Assembly (NCBI GenBank): GCA_964412195.1
Contig: CAYPNP010000001.1
Coordinates: 432,014-496,013, forward strand
Source: CAYPNP01 sp964412195
Lineage (GTDB): Bacteria > Acidobacteriota > JAAYUB01
Direction of reading: 5' to 3'
DNA length: 64,000 nucleotides
The notes below the pieces were generated by a model. It worked only from the letters and a program-made list of their open reading frames with translations. It did no database searches and had not been told where the DNA came from. This document shows, one piece after another, positions 55,140 through 64,000 of this stretch; the stretch's first letter is position 1, and the number at the start of each line of letters is the position of its first letter. Both the position numbers and the translations under genes were made by a program.

Positions 55140-58100
55140 ATGAACAGAAAATTCAACCCTGCCCTGATCATCCTCTGCATTCTCCTCGGCCTGGCCGGCT
55201 TCGCGCCGGCCCAGGATCCGGCGCGCTACGAGTTCGGCGTGGTGCCCTACTTCAAGAACTACCCCGAATTCAAGCGGGGCGCCGACCCGTACGCCAACCT
55301 TAGCGGCACGGTCCAGGAGAACGTGGACTTGTACAGCGGCAAGCTGAACGTCTCCTTCCAGCTCCCGGGCATCCCGTGGAGCGAGACCACGGCCTTCGCC
55401 CCCGTCCTCCTCTACAACAGCAGCATCTGGAGCTACGCAGCCCCGGTCTACTCGAAGTTCGAAGTGGGTGGCGACCTCCAGAAGGCCGGCGCCCTGCCCC
55501 CGCCGGACATCAACAAGCCGGACTTCAAGCTGCCCGATTACTGGGGCAACGACGCCTGGGTGCGCTTCTCCCCCATCGGCCGCCCCCACGCCATGCCGGG
55601 CTGGACCCTCACCACCGGCGGCGTGTACACCGAATTCGTGAAGGCCGCCGGACCGATCGACGGCATGGGCTTCCCGCCGACCTGCCTGGAAGCGGTGATG
55701 GAGAAGAAGTACTTCGTCGCGCCGGACGGCTCCAGCCACCTGCTGGTGGAGATGGAGACCTCCAGCCGGCCGTTCTTCTCCCACATCGGCGTTATTCTGC
55801 CGGAGGTCCTCTGCACCACCAACTGCCAGTTCACCCCGACCTCTCCGCCCACCACTCTCTGCCTGCCCAAGAGGTACGCCAGCGGCGGCACGGCGCGGAT
55901 CTGGCACTCGGTGGACGGCAGCTTTTACTACTACGTGGAGTCCCAGGCGAAGGTCTACTCCAAGGACGGCACCTGCTACGAGCTGGAGACCGCCGCCGGC
56001 TCCAGCCAGGGGATGATCAAGAAGATCACCGACCGGGACGGCAACAGCATCAACGTCGCCTGGAGCCTTGTGGGAAGTCAGAAAGTCCTGACCTACACCG
56101 GTCCGACGACCGCGGAGCTGAAGGTCTACTTCGATCAACTGACCTTGACGAATTACGATCCGAGCGGCAATCCTGCGAACATCAAAATCCTTCTTCTCAA
56201 GAAGATCGAAGCCCCCCGAGTGGGCACCACGGCGAAGGTTACGTATGATTTTGAATACGAGCTGCTCGGCGCAGCGCTCAATTCAGGCACGCCGGTCAGC
56301 CCCATCACCTTCGGCGATTTGTTCTTCGGCCCCGTCCTGCAATGCCCGGGAAAGGAACCGGTGGACCTCAGCGGGCGCGTGTTCAGCGACGACAACCCGC
56401 CGGCCGCCGGGTTGCGGAACGCCCAGATCTACGTCCTGACGGAGATCCGGCTGCCGAACACGACGATCGATCCAATCAGCTACAAGTTCGAGTACAACCA
56501 GGCCGGCAAGCTCGCCCGGATCGTCTATCCCGACGGCGGGTCCCGCCGCTACCAATACGGCAGCACCCTGGATCCCAGCTCCTACAACGACGATTGCCAC
56601 ACCATTTACGGCTGGCCGGGCAGCCGGGCCGGCGAGGCGCCCTTCGGCGGCGTGAGCCTGGTGTACCAGAACACCGGCGCGGGAGACGTGCTGGAGCGGG
56701 CCTATTATTACAGCGGTTACAACAACACGATCGCCGATTCCGACGGCGTGAAGTACGTCCAAACGCTGAGTTGCCTCGGGGACGGCAGCATCCAGATCCA
56801 CCAGTACCCCGAGTCCGAATCCATGGTCGAGTACCGGGAGCTGCTCCAATTCGGACAGCCCTCCTGGAAGACGGGCAAGCTGGTGCGGGTCAAGTCATAC
56901 GATCGCACGGCCCGGCCCCTCGACGATCCATTGTTCCAACGGTATTTCCTCCGCCTCAACACCAGCGGCCAGTTCACCCACTATTCCTTTCAGGAGATCC
57001 GGGACTATTACGTCCCCACCACGGTGAAACTGAAGCGGGAGGAGGAAACCACCTACCAGAACTACGACGCCGGCTGGCACTGGACCCTCCCGGCCAGCTA
57101 CTGCACCACCAGCGGCTGCACCCAGTACGCCATCGCGGGTTTCTACACCACGGTCATCCCCTCCGGGACCAGCACGTGGAGCACCCTTCCGTTCTCCAAC
57201 TACTACACGCCGGAGTGGAACACCGTGGTCACCCAGAAGTTGACCAAGGTCTACGAAAACAGCACCACTCCCCTGACTTCCAAGGTGGTCTACACCTATG
57301 GAGACGTCGCCAATGACAACAGCACCGCCACCGAAAAGAACGCCGCCCTGTTGACCGAGGCGGAATACGACTACAGCAGCACCACCTCCATCTACCGGAC
57401 GAAGAACTATACCTACTTCGACTACTGGCCGGCCACCCTCCCCGCCAGCCTGCCGGCCCGGGTGCTGGGGCTGCCGCTCCAGACCACCCTCAAGGTCGGC
57501 ACCACGCAGAAGGCGGCCTCGAAAAACGTCTACCGCACCACCACCGACTCCCAGGTCAACGCCCGGAAGGACTTCCGGCCGATCCAGAGCCAGGCCTGGA
57601 AGACCGGCTCCACCTGGACCCAAACCGATTACGCCTGCCGGACGACCGATCCCGTACGGCTGCTGACCGTGACCAGCTACAACAGCGGCACCCTGGTCAA
57701 CAAGATCGGGTACGACTATGACACCTACGGGCTGCTGAAGCGCGTCGATGGCTACCTGTCCACCGACACCACGCCCACCCTGTACATGTGCCTGGAGTAC
57801 GACCGCTACACCGGCCTGCTGCTCAAGCGCATGGATCGCAACGGGGACCGCAACGGGGACAAGCTGTTCACCGCCAGCGGCGACGACTACGTCCAGTTCG
57901 GCTACGACGCGTGCAACCGGCTGTCCGACGTCAAGCTCCGCCACGGCGGGACCGACCGCACGCTGGCCCAGTGGACCTACTCCACCACGACGCCGTTCAC
58001 CGTCACCGCGAAGGAGTACAAGGACGACTCCGGCAACTACACCGAAACCACTACCCGCAACGACGTGATGGACCGGCCCGCCTTCACCTGGACCACCATC

Positions 58101-60839
58101 GGGGTCAAGGGCGGCACGGCCAAGGAGAGCTTCGTCCGGAAGGACTTCGACATCCTGGGCCGGGTGGCGGTGGAGTACTACCCCAAGGAAGTCAACGCCG
58201 GCGACCGGAGCACAAACAGCCCCAATGCCCTCGGAACCCAGTACGCCTACGACGCGCTGGGGCGCGTGGTCTCCATCACCAAGCCCACGCCGAGCGGTTC
58301 CGGCACTTGCTCGAGCAACACTGCCTACTCAATCAACACCACCCTGAAGCTGACCCTGGAAACGGTGAGCGACGAGATGTCCCGCTACCGCAAGATCTAC
58401 CGCGACGCCTTCGGTCGCATCCTGCGGGTGGACGAGCAGGCCCCGGTGAGCGGTTCGGACCTGATCACCCGCTACACCTACGACGTCCTGGACAACCTGA
58501 CCAAGGTGGACAAGCGCGGCGCCGGCGACACCACCGGCCAGGCGCGCAACTTCAGCTACGACGCCCTCAGCCGGCTGCTCTATGTTCAGTTGCCGGAGTA
58601 CAACAACAAGTTCCTGCACTTCACCTACGACGACCAGGCGAACGTCCTGACCAAGAGCCTGCGGGACACCTCCAGCCCCGCCGGCACGGCCCTGGGCTAC
58701 GACGAGGCCATGACTTACGACTCCTTCGGCCGGCTCAAGACCCGCTCCACCACCCTGGCGGGGGTGACCACGGCCGCGCAGTACGACTACGACTCCACCG
58801 CCAAGACGCCGCCGGCGGGGTTCTCCTTCACCACCTACCGCTGGGGGCGGCTGGTGCGGGACCGGCTGACCCACGCCGACGCCGTGGCCGTGGAGCGGTT
58901 CTTCGACTACGAGTGGCACGGCCAGCCGCGGCAGCGGGCCGACGTGCTGGGGACGGTCAGCGGCGACACGGTGACGGGGCAGGCGTTCCTGACCGGCTAC
59001 GCCTGCTTCGACCGGACCGGCGGGCGGAAGCAGATGACCTACCCCTCCGGGCGGGTGGTGGACTACGTCTATGGAACCGGCGGAGTGCTCACCGGCATCC
59101 AGCAGGGCGGCTCGCCGGTCTTCGACGGCCTCGGCTACGCGCCGCACGGCAGCGTGGAGTCCATGACCCTGCGCTCGGGCAGCTACTCCACCTCGTGGCG
59201 GCAGACGTTCAACTGCCGGCTGTGGCCGGAGCACATCAAGGCGGGCACGGGCATCGGCGCCGCCACGCCGGTGACGGATGCCCAGGTGCTGTTCGGCCTG
59301 GAGTACCCGGCGGCGCAGTACGAGGCCAACGGCAACATCAAGCAGGCCAACCGCTACTCGCGCCAGACGGCGGGGGCGGGCCAGGGCTCGCTGCTGTTCA
59401 GCTACGGCTACGACAACCTGAACCGGCTGGCCTCGGCCGGCTTCACCCTGACGCCGCCGGGGAGCGGGGCGTCGAGCGCCGCCTACACCTGGAGCCTGGA
59501 CGAGTTCGGCAACGTGACGGCGCAGACGAAGACCAGCGGGCCGCCGGAGCTGCCGGGGACGCTGGGGCTGGCGGTGGACCGGGCCACCAACCGGCTGACG
59601 GGGAAGCTCCACGACGTGGCCGGGAACCTGCTGGAATCCACGGCCGCGGGGGCCGGCCGGAAGCTCGCCTACCTGGACCAGGGGCACGTCCGGGAGGTGA
59701 AGGACGGCGCCGACGCCCTGCTCTACCGCTACTACTACGACGCGGACGGCAAGCGGCGGATCAAGGCCAAGGCGGTGAGCGGGGTCACCTCGATCACGGC
59801 CAACTGCAGCTACTACTTCTACGAGGGCGAGGACCTGATCGGGGAGCAGGACCGGGGCCTCCAGGTGCAGCCGGCGCCATCGTACGACCCGAAGTTCCTG
59901 TTGCTGGACCACCTGGGGACGACGCGGGGGGAGCTGGCCTTCCCCGGCGGCACGCCCACGGTGGGCCCGGTCTACGACACCATGCCCTACGGCGAGCTGA
60001 TCAACGGCCCCGCCCAGCCGAGTGAGCAAGTGTTGTTTACAGGGAGAGAGCGGGACTACGAAACTGCAGCTGACAATTTAGGAGCAAGATATTATTCATC
60101 AATGCTTTCAAGATTCATGAGCATTGACGGAGTAGTGTTCCAAGCAAGAATGACGATAGATCCTCAGAGTTTTAACCTGTTTACTTATGGCAGAGATAAT
60201 CCACTTCGGTATATTGATCCGACGGGTAAAGCTATTGAATTGACAGGTGATGAAATTGAACGGAAGAAGCAGCTTGACGCTATCAAGGCTGCTGTGGGGA
60301 GTAAGGCAGAAGGATATTTGTACGAGAATAAAGGGAAAGATGGCAAATACTATGTGGGGATCTACTCGAATGGTCCTTCTGGAAAAGGCTCCTCATTCGA
60401 AAAAATCAATGGTGCCGCTTCCGATATTGCCCGGATTATCAAAGATCCGCAAGTGGCTCATATGAAGCTTGTGAGCTCAACAGAGGAATTGCCTGTAGCG
60501 AGTTTGAGCAAGAATGGAATTGGAAAATCCTTGAAAGATATTAACGCGAACGCTGTCTCCACCTACATAGGAGGCGAAAACAGTACGCAATTCTGGGTGT
60601 TTCTGAAAGATCCAAGCGAAGGATACTCTAACACCCCCGGAGAGTGGATGAGCGATGGGAAACCAGGAGTGAACACCGCAGGGTCCGTGACAGCACATGA
60701 GTTGGGGCATTTGATGTATTATTTCTTCGCCGACGTTTACGAAAGAGACAAGTCTAAAAACAACAACTCAGCATTGGAATTGGAGAAAATATCGAGACAG
60801 GTCAATGATCCGAATGCGGCCTATCGCGTTGTTCATTAA
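55140..60839 (+). CDS. Rhs/YD-repeat protein with C-terminal HELGH metalloprotease-like domain
   Basis: The 1899-aa product has a Sec signal peptide (PALIILCILLGLAGFAPAQ), a long N-terminal region, and a core of many RHS/YD repeats (about 420-1600, such as RYQYGSTLDP, YDALGRVVSITKP, YDVLDNLTKVD). The terminal core motif LFTYGRDNPLRYIDPTG ends at residue 1696. The following 200 residues form the variable tail, which contains TAHELGHLMYYF (His1853, Glu1854, His1857), the zinc motif of metallopeptidases. Base composition drops sharply near 60022, before the end of the core. By analogy with polymorphic toxins the tail is a toxin delivered by the Rhs shell; a small gene follows 13 bases downstream. 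Confidence 0.93.
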   Translation: MNRKFNPALIILCILLGLAGFAPAQDPARYEFGVVPYFKNYPEFKRGADPYANLSGTVQENVDLYSGKLNVSFQLPGIPWSETTAFAPVLLYNSSIWSYAAPVYSKFEVGGDLQKAGALPPPDINKPDFKLPDYWGNDAWVRFSPIGRPHAMPGWTLTTGGVYTEFVKAAGPIDGMGFPPTCLEAVMEKKYFVAPDGSSHLLVEMETSSRPFFSHIGVILPEVLCTTNCQFTPTSPPTTLCLPKRYASGGTARIWHSVDGSFYYYVESQAKVYSKDGTCYELETAAGSSQGMIKKITDRDGNSINVAWSLVGSQKVLTYTGPTTAELKVYFDQLTLTNYDPSGNPANIKILLLKKIEAPRVGTTAKVTYDFEYELLGAALNSGTPVSPITFGDLFFGPVLQCPGKEPVDLSGRVFSDDNPPAAGLRNAQIYVLTEIRLPNTTIDPISYKFEYNQAGKLARIVYPDGGSRRYQYGSTLDPSSYNDDCHTIYGWPGSRAGEAPFGGVSLVYQNTGAGDVLERAYYYSGYNNTIADSDGVKYVQTLSCLGDGSIQIHQYPESESMVEYRELLQFGQPSWKTGKLVRVKSYDRTARPLDDPLFQRYFLRLNTSGQFTHYSFQEIRDYYVPTTVKLKREEETTYQNYDAGWHWTLPASYCTTSGCTQYAIAGFYTTVIPSGTSTWSTLPFSNYYTPEWNTVVTQKLTKVYENSTTPLTSKVVYTYGDVANDNSTATEKNAALLTEAEYDYSSTTSIYRTKNYTYFDYWPATLPASLPARVLGLPLQTTLKVGTTQKAASKNVYRTTTDSQVNARKDFRPIQSQAWKTGSTWTQTDYACRTTDPVRLLTVTSYNSGTLVNKIGYDYDTYGLLKRVDGYLSTDTTPTLYMCLEYDRYTGLLLKRMDRNGDRNGDKLFTASGDDYVQFGYDACNRLSDVKLRHGGTDRTLAQWTYSTTTPFTVTAKEYKDDSGNYTETTTRNDVMDRPAFTWTTIGVKGGTAKESFVRKDFDILGRVAVEYYPKEVNAGDRSTNSPNALGTQYAYDALGRVVSITKPTPSGSGTCSSNTAYSINTTLKLTLETVSDEMSRYRKIYRDAFGRILRVDEQAPVSGSDLITRYTYDVLDNLTKVDKRGAGDTTGQARNFSYDALSRLLYVQLPEYNNKFLHFTYDDQANVLTKSLRDTSSPAGTALGYDEAMTYDSFGRLKTRSTTLAGVTTAAQYDYDSTAKTPPAGFSFTTYRWGRLVRDRLTHADAVAVERFFDYEWHGQPRQRADVLGTVSGDTVTGQAFLTGYACFDRTGGRKQMTYPSGRVVDYVYGTGGVLTGIQQGGSPVFDGLGYAPHGSVESMTLRSGSYSTSWRQTFNCRLWPEHIKAGTGIGAATPVTDAQVLFGLEYPAAQYEANGNIKQANRYSRQTAGAGQGSLLFSYGYDNLNRLASAGFTLTPPGSGASSAAYTWSLDEFGNVTAQTKTSGPPELPGTLGLAVDRATNRLTGKLHDVAGNLLESTAAGAGRKLAYLDQGHVREVKDGADALLYRYYYDADGKRRIKAKAVSGVTSITANCSYYFYEGEDLIGEQDRGLQVQPAPSYDPKFLLLDHLGTTRGELAFPGGTPTVGPVYDTMPYGELINGPAQPSEQVLFTGRERDYETAADNLGARYYSSMLSRFMSIDGVVFQARMTIDPQSFNLFTYGRDNPLRYIDPTGKAIELTGDEIERKKQLDAIKAAVGSKAEGYLYENKGKDGKYYVGIYSNGPSGKGSSFEKINGAASDIARIIKDPQVAHMKLVSSTEELPVASLSKNGIGKSLKDINANAVSTYIGGENSTQFWVFLKDPSEGYSNTPGEWMSDGKPGVNTAGSVTAHELGHLMYYFFADVYERDKSKNNNSALELEKISRQVNDPNAAYRVVH
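58391..59089 (+). repeat. 699-bp direct repeat, copy 1 (rhs core)
   Basis: This segment recurs at 63302-64000 with four differences seen, all in the first 65 bases and all synonymous. The second copy runs off the window. Confidence 0.9.
59543..60021 (+). repeat. 479-bp direct repeat, copy 1 (rhs core end)
   Basis: This segment recurs at 61416-61894, apparently without differences. Downstream of both copies the sequences diverge completely, marking the point where tails are exchanged. Confidence 0.92.
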
Positions 60840-60852
60840 GGGAGAGAATAAG

Positions 60853-61326
60853 ATGTATAAGGTTATTGATAGCATCGTCATCGGTTTGCTTGTGATATGC
60901 CATCTCAATTGCACCAACATCGTGAAGGATCGACGGGAAACGATACTCCGGACAGCGATGGCGGACTTTAGTTATGCAGGGACGGTGAGAGATATCAGCG
61001 CGGAGATCAACAACCTGGATCCTGATAGAGAATTACCTCTTCCAAATCGATTTGAAGTTCAGGATAAATTTGTATTCTTTCACTTGGCACCCATCAATGT
61101 TGATCGACTGTTTACAGATGTTCTTGTTAAAAGGCTCGAAAAGCTGGGTTTCGTTGTGCAGGAGGTCCCACTGGATGATGCTGGACCTATCCTGAAGTTT
61201 GGAAACAATGATTCTACCGGTGTTGTTTTTGCCAGATTTAGCGAACGGATCTTCTCTGATCCGCGATTGAAAAAGAGATGGTCACCTTATGCATTCATCG
61301 TCGAAATGAGGCCAAAGTCTGAATAG
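60853..61326 (+). CDS. Candidate immunity protein for the HELGH tail
   Basis: The 157-aa product starts at ATG 60853, 13 bases after the rhs stop codon, with GGGAGAG between. The N-terminus is hydrophobic (IVIGLLVICHLNC), so it is probably membrane-anchored or exported; the lipobox is not canonical. The rest is charged, with low GC like the toxin tail. I do not recognise a family. The position directly after a variable Rhs tail is what suggests an immunity role. Confidence 0.65.
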   Translation: MYKVIDSIVIGLLVICHLNCTNIVKDRRETILRTAMADFSYAGTVRDISAEINNLDPDRELPLPNRFEVQDKFVFFHLAPINVDRLFTDVLVKRLEKLGFVVQEVPLDDAGPILKFGNNDSTGVVFARFSERIFSDPRLKKRWSPYAFIVEMRPKSE

Positions 61327-61415
61327 GCTCTTATCAATTGTGACAAAACCGACCGTTATAAAGCCGGGCCCCCTGGCTTGGTCAACGTCACAATCCATAC
61401 GATGGCTGGGGGTCG

Positions 61416-61894
61416 GCCGGAGCTGCCGGGGACGCTGGGGCTGGCGGTGGACCGGGCCACCAACCGGCTGACGGGGAAGCTCCACGACGTGGCCGGGAAC
61501 CTGCTGGAATCCACGGCCGCGGGGGCCGGCCGGAAGCTCGCCTACCTGGACCAGGGGCACGTCCGGGAGGTGAAGGACGGCGCCGACGCCCTGCTCTACC
61601 GCTACTACTACGACGCGGACGGCAAGCGGCGGATCAAGGCCAAGGCGGTGAGCGGGGTCACCTCGATCACGGCCAACTGCAGCTACTACTTCTACGAGGG
61701 CGAGGACCTGATCGGGGAGCAGGACCGGGGCCTCCAGGTGCAGCCGGCGCCATCGTACGACCCGAAGTTCCTGTTGCTGGACCACCTGGGGACGACGCGG
61801 GGGGAGCTGGCCTTCCCCGGCGGCACGCCCACGGTGGGCCCGGTCTACGACACCATGCCCTACGGCGAGCTGATCAACGGCCCCGCCCAGCCGA
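61416..61894 (+). repeat. 479-bp direct repeat, copy 2
   Basis: Copy of 59543-60021, offset by 1873 bases. Confidence 0.92.
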
Positions 61895-62682
61895 ACGAGC
61901 TGGTGCTGTTCACCGGCAAGCCGAGAGATCTCGAAAGCGGAATGGATTTCTTCGGAGCACGTTACTACTTCAATCAGGGCTGCCGATGGATCAGCGCCGA
62001 TCAACCATTTGCAGATATAGACATCCAAAATCCGCAAAGTTGGAATCTCTTTACATACGTTAGAAATAACCCAATCAACAACACTGATCCCAACGGGATG
62101 GGACTAGGACTAGAAGGAGTATTACCTGCCCCGCAAATGATTACATTTGCGGGCACCGCCGCTTTCGTGGGGGCAACTGCGGAAGTCGCGGTACCGGCAA
62201 TAGTGGTTGCCGCAGTAGTTGTCGCCACCATAGCTATTGTTGAAAATCCCGATCAAGTTGCGGCAAGCTGTCCTCCAGGCTGCGCGGCTGGCGCTTATGC
62301 TACAAACGGCGTCAACATGGCCTCTGCTGGAAAGGGAGGCCAAGCCGAAAAGGGCAGTGGATCACCAAACCCAGATCGGCCTGGTACACGTGGTAAACCA
62401 GATCATCAGCAGACTGCCGCAGAAGAAGCGGAGAAAATGGGGGGCCAGCAGGAAGTTCGTGTTGATACTCCCGGGGGACAGAAAGGATACAGATAATTAG
62501 ATGCTGCAAAAAAGGATGCGAATGGCAAAATAGTAGACGCAGTACAAGTGTATAGTCCTACTTCTGGCGGGAATATTCCGAAACGTGAAACTACTGCAGC
62601 AACCGATATCCAAAATGCGACTGGGGTGCAACCTAGAATGGTGCCTGTCCGGGCTACTCAGTCTGAGAAACCGAAAAGTTAG
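61416..62682 (+). pseudogene. Orphan rhs end fragment with a second tail, interrupted by an in-frame TAA
   Basis: The 5' part repeats the last 479 bp of the rhs core; an in-frame ATG at 61402 exists but without a ribosome binding site. It continues with a different core end (FFGARYYFNQGCRWISADQP, NNTDPNG) and a hydrophobic segment, then a tail with GKPDHQQTAAEEAEKMGGQQ. A TAA at 62494-62496 stops the frame at KGYR, but the same frame stays open for 61 more codons (LDAAKKDANGKIVDAVQVYS ... SEKPKS) to TAG at 62682. The lost codon was probably Tyr. The tail looks like a PD-(D/E)xK-type nuclease (inference). It is a silent, damaged cassette. Confidence 0.8.
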
Positions 62683-62726
62683 CGGAATTCCAATTCACGC
62701 ATTTAAGAAAGGGGTTGTGCTGAATT

Positions 62727-63266
62727 ATGGGAAAACAGATCCGACTCCATCTTTTTCAGGAAGACTTTGAGACGCTTTATGATTTTATTCGGAAAGATGC
62801 CGATGTCTCAATTGTGGAGATGTTTGGCACTTCCCCGCTTGTAGAACCAATCAAACCGGAACAGCAATCAGGTCAGATTCTTTGTTTATGGAACCACCTT
62901 ATAATGAAAGAATTAACCAGAAAGGTGATTCCCGAGTCGAAATCAAAATCATATCGAGTCGATGAAACTACTTTACCTGTTTTAGAGTTTAACCTTTCTC
63001 ACCTCACTGTCTGGAACGATAAGCCTGCTCTATTACAAGGTCGAATTTTTGGGAATTTTCAAGGTAAAGGCGTTGATTTTGAGCGATGGTATCACTCAAT
63101 CGTTCGATATATTCAAAAGTCATTTATCAAAAATCCCACCAAACTGGGAGGCTACATCGGCAAACACGCTTATGATTGGTTCCGATGCGAAGGTGTCTTA
63201 CTACCTGCTTTTCTTCCACCCTTGACGAAAGAGTGGGTTAACTTTGTGGAATCTCAACATAATTAA
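62727..63266 (+). CDS. Candidate immunity protein for the second Rhs tail
   Basis: The 179-aa product starts at ATG 62727 after AAAGGGG. It is low in GC, has no signal peptide, and has a mixed aromatic composition (MGKQIRLHLFQEDFETLYDF; FERWYHSIVRYIQKSFIKNP; WVNFVESQHN). A cytoplasmic location would suit a nuclease toxin. It follows the second tail by 44 bases and is followed by another rhs core fragment, the usual position of an immunity gene. The family is not recognised. Confidence 0.7.
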   Translation: MGKQIRLHLFQEDFETLYDFIRKDADVSIVEMFGTSPLVEPIKPEQQSGQILCLWNHLIMKELTRKVIPESKSKSYRVDETTLPVLEFNLSHLTVWNDKPALLQGRIFGNFQGKGVDFERWYHSIVRYIQKSFIKNPTKLGGYIGKHAYDWFRCEGVLLPAFLPPLTKEWVNFVESQHN

Positions 63267-63287
63267 CTTGTTTCGCTGACATTCTGT

Positions 63288-64000
63288 ATGACATTCTACC
63301 CCAAGATCTACCGGGACGCCTTCGGCCGGATCCTGCGGGTGGACGAGCAGGCCCCGGTGAGCGGCTCGGACCTGATCACCCGCTACACCTACGACGTCCT
63401 GGACAACCTGACCAAGGTGGACAAGCGCGGCGCCGGCGACACCACCGGCCAGGCGCGCAACTTCAGCTACGACGCCCTCAGCCGGCTGCTCTATGTTCAG
63501 TTGCCGGAGTACAACAACAAGTTCCTGCACTTCACCTACGACGACCAGGCGAACGTCCTGACCAAGAGCCTGCGGGACACCTCCAGCCCCGCCGGCACGG
63601 CCCTGGGCTACGACGAGGCCATGACTTACGACTCCTTCGGCCGGCTCAAGACCCGCTCCACCACCCTGGCGGGGGTGACCACGGCCGCGCAGTACGACTA
63701 CGACTCCACCGCCAAGACGCCGCCGGCGGGGTTCTCCTTCACCACCTACCGCTGGGGGCGGCTGGTGCGGGACCGGCTGACCCACGCCGACGCCGTGGCC
63801 GTGGAGCGGTTCTTCGACTACGAGTGGCACGGCCAGCCGCGGCAGCGGGCCGACGTGCTGGGGACGGTCAGCGGCGACACGGTGACGGGGCAGGCGTTCC
63901 TGACCGGCTACGCCTGCTTCGACCGGACCGGCGGGCGGAAGCAGATGACCTACCCCTCCGGGCGGGTGGTGGACTACGTCTATGGAACCGGCGGAGTGCT
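63288..64000 (+). CDS. Third rhs core copy (partial, runs off the window)
   Basis: ATG 63288 opens a frame (MTFYPKIYRDAFG) that joins the rhs core reading frame at 63302 and stays open to the window end, matching residues about 1085-1316 of the full-length Rhs protein. There is no signal peptide and no clear ribosome binding site, so it is most likely another orphan cassette whose tail lies beyond the window. Confidence 0.75.
   Translation, partial: MTFYPKIYRDAFGRILRVDEQAPVSGSDLITRYTYDVLDNLTKVDKRGAGDTTGQARNFSYDALSRLLYVQLPEYNNKFLHFTYDDQANVLTKSLRDTSSPAGTALGYDEAMTYDSFGRLKTRSTTLAGVTTAAQYDYDSTAKTPPAGFSFTTYRWGRLVRDRLTHADAVAVERFFDYEWHGQPRQRADVLGTVSGDTVTGQAFLTGYACFDRTGGRKQMTYPSGRVVDYVYGTGGV
63302..64000 (+). 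repeat. 699-bp direct repeat, copy 2 (truncated by window end)
   Basis: Copy of 58391-59089, offset by 4911 bases. It starts further upstream in the core than the 61416 copy, so the two orphan cassettes have different lengths of core homology. Confidence 0.9.

Noticed and set aside
62494..62496. Reading the in-frame stop in the second Rhs tail as selenocysteine
   Set aside because: The codon is TAA, not TGA, and no SelD-like motif surrounds it.
61378..62496. Second Rhs fragment as a normally expressed gene
   Set aside because: It lacks a signal peptide, ribosome binding site and most of the core; it is better explained as a silent cassette.

Overview
The window is about 64 kb of high-GC DNA (roughly two thirds G+C by eye) from a Gram-negative bacterium. 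LPS genes (lpxK, waaA), an RND/TolC efflux operon and many Sec signal peptides show the outer membrane. A GWxTD-domain protein, a DUF6599 protein, a DUF374 acyltransferase and a selenocysteine-containing SelD together suggest an acidobacterial lineage. That assignment is inference from gene content; no rRNA or tRNA gene is visible.

Layout. 1-6.4 kb: a lysine-rich micro-protein, trpS, a low-GC DUF6188-like gene, then a leftward pair made of a self-cleaving-type DUF1521 (MIIA) protein and a SycD/LcrH-like chaperone, followed by rsmD, an exported protein and an RCK-type membrane protein. 6.6-13.1 kb: a self-regulated TetR-RND-TolC efflux operon behind two palindromic operators. 13.3-20.4 kb: lpxK-waaA, a DCC thioredoxin-fold protein, fabH with a clear terminator, ybeY and the GWxTD gene. 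20.7-29 kb: pirin, an EthD protein, the LemA/DUF2284/TPM/TPM cluster, ribD, a CNNM/CBS protein and udp. 29-36.5 kb: DUF374 acyltransferase, a GGDEF protein, DUF6599, an unpaired AbrB protein, DUF362, and sfsA-sigma factor-anti-sigma. 36.5-38.1 kb: a low-GC membrane protein and about 0.9 kb of non-coding DNA holding a 269-bp element with 45-bp inverted ends. 38.1-53 kb: selD (UGA-encoded Sec16), TPR, M50 protease, AGCS symporter, queF, PhoD-like phosphatase, AlkD-like protein, an esterase, a VWFA-like exported protein, and a ligase-ACP-acyltransferase fusion. 53-64 kb: an Rhs polymorphic-toxin locus with one full-length rhs gene and two downstream partial copies carrying, or leading to, alternative tails.

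Two things stand out. First, most intergenic gaps contain interspersed elements built from several approximate copies of a 7-10 bp word (about ten word families), usually as inverted pairs and sometimes nested. They sit directly on gene ends and have been read into LpxK, the DUF374 protein and the TolC N-terminus. Second, there are two candidate protein-delivery systems: the DUF1521/SycD-like pair with no secretion apparatus nearby, and the Rhs locus, where long near-identical core blocks are joined to low-GC tails and small neighbouring candidate immunity genes. One of those tails carries an in-frame stop codon.

Most genes are tightly packed, with 4-17 bp overlaps inside operons, and many starts are supported by strong GGAGG-type ribosome binding sites. 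Several ATG starts lie 6-7 bases after a -10 box, suggesting leaderless transcripts.
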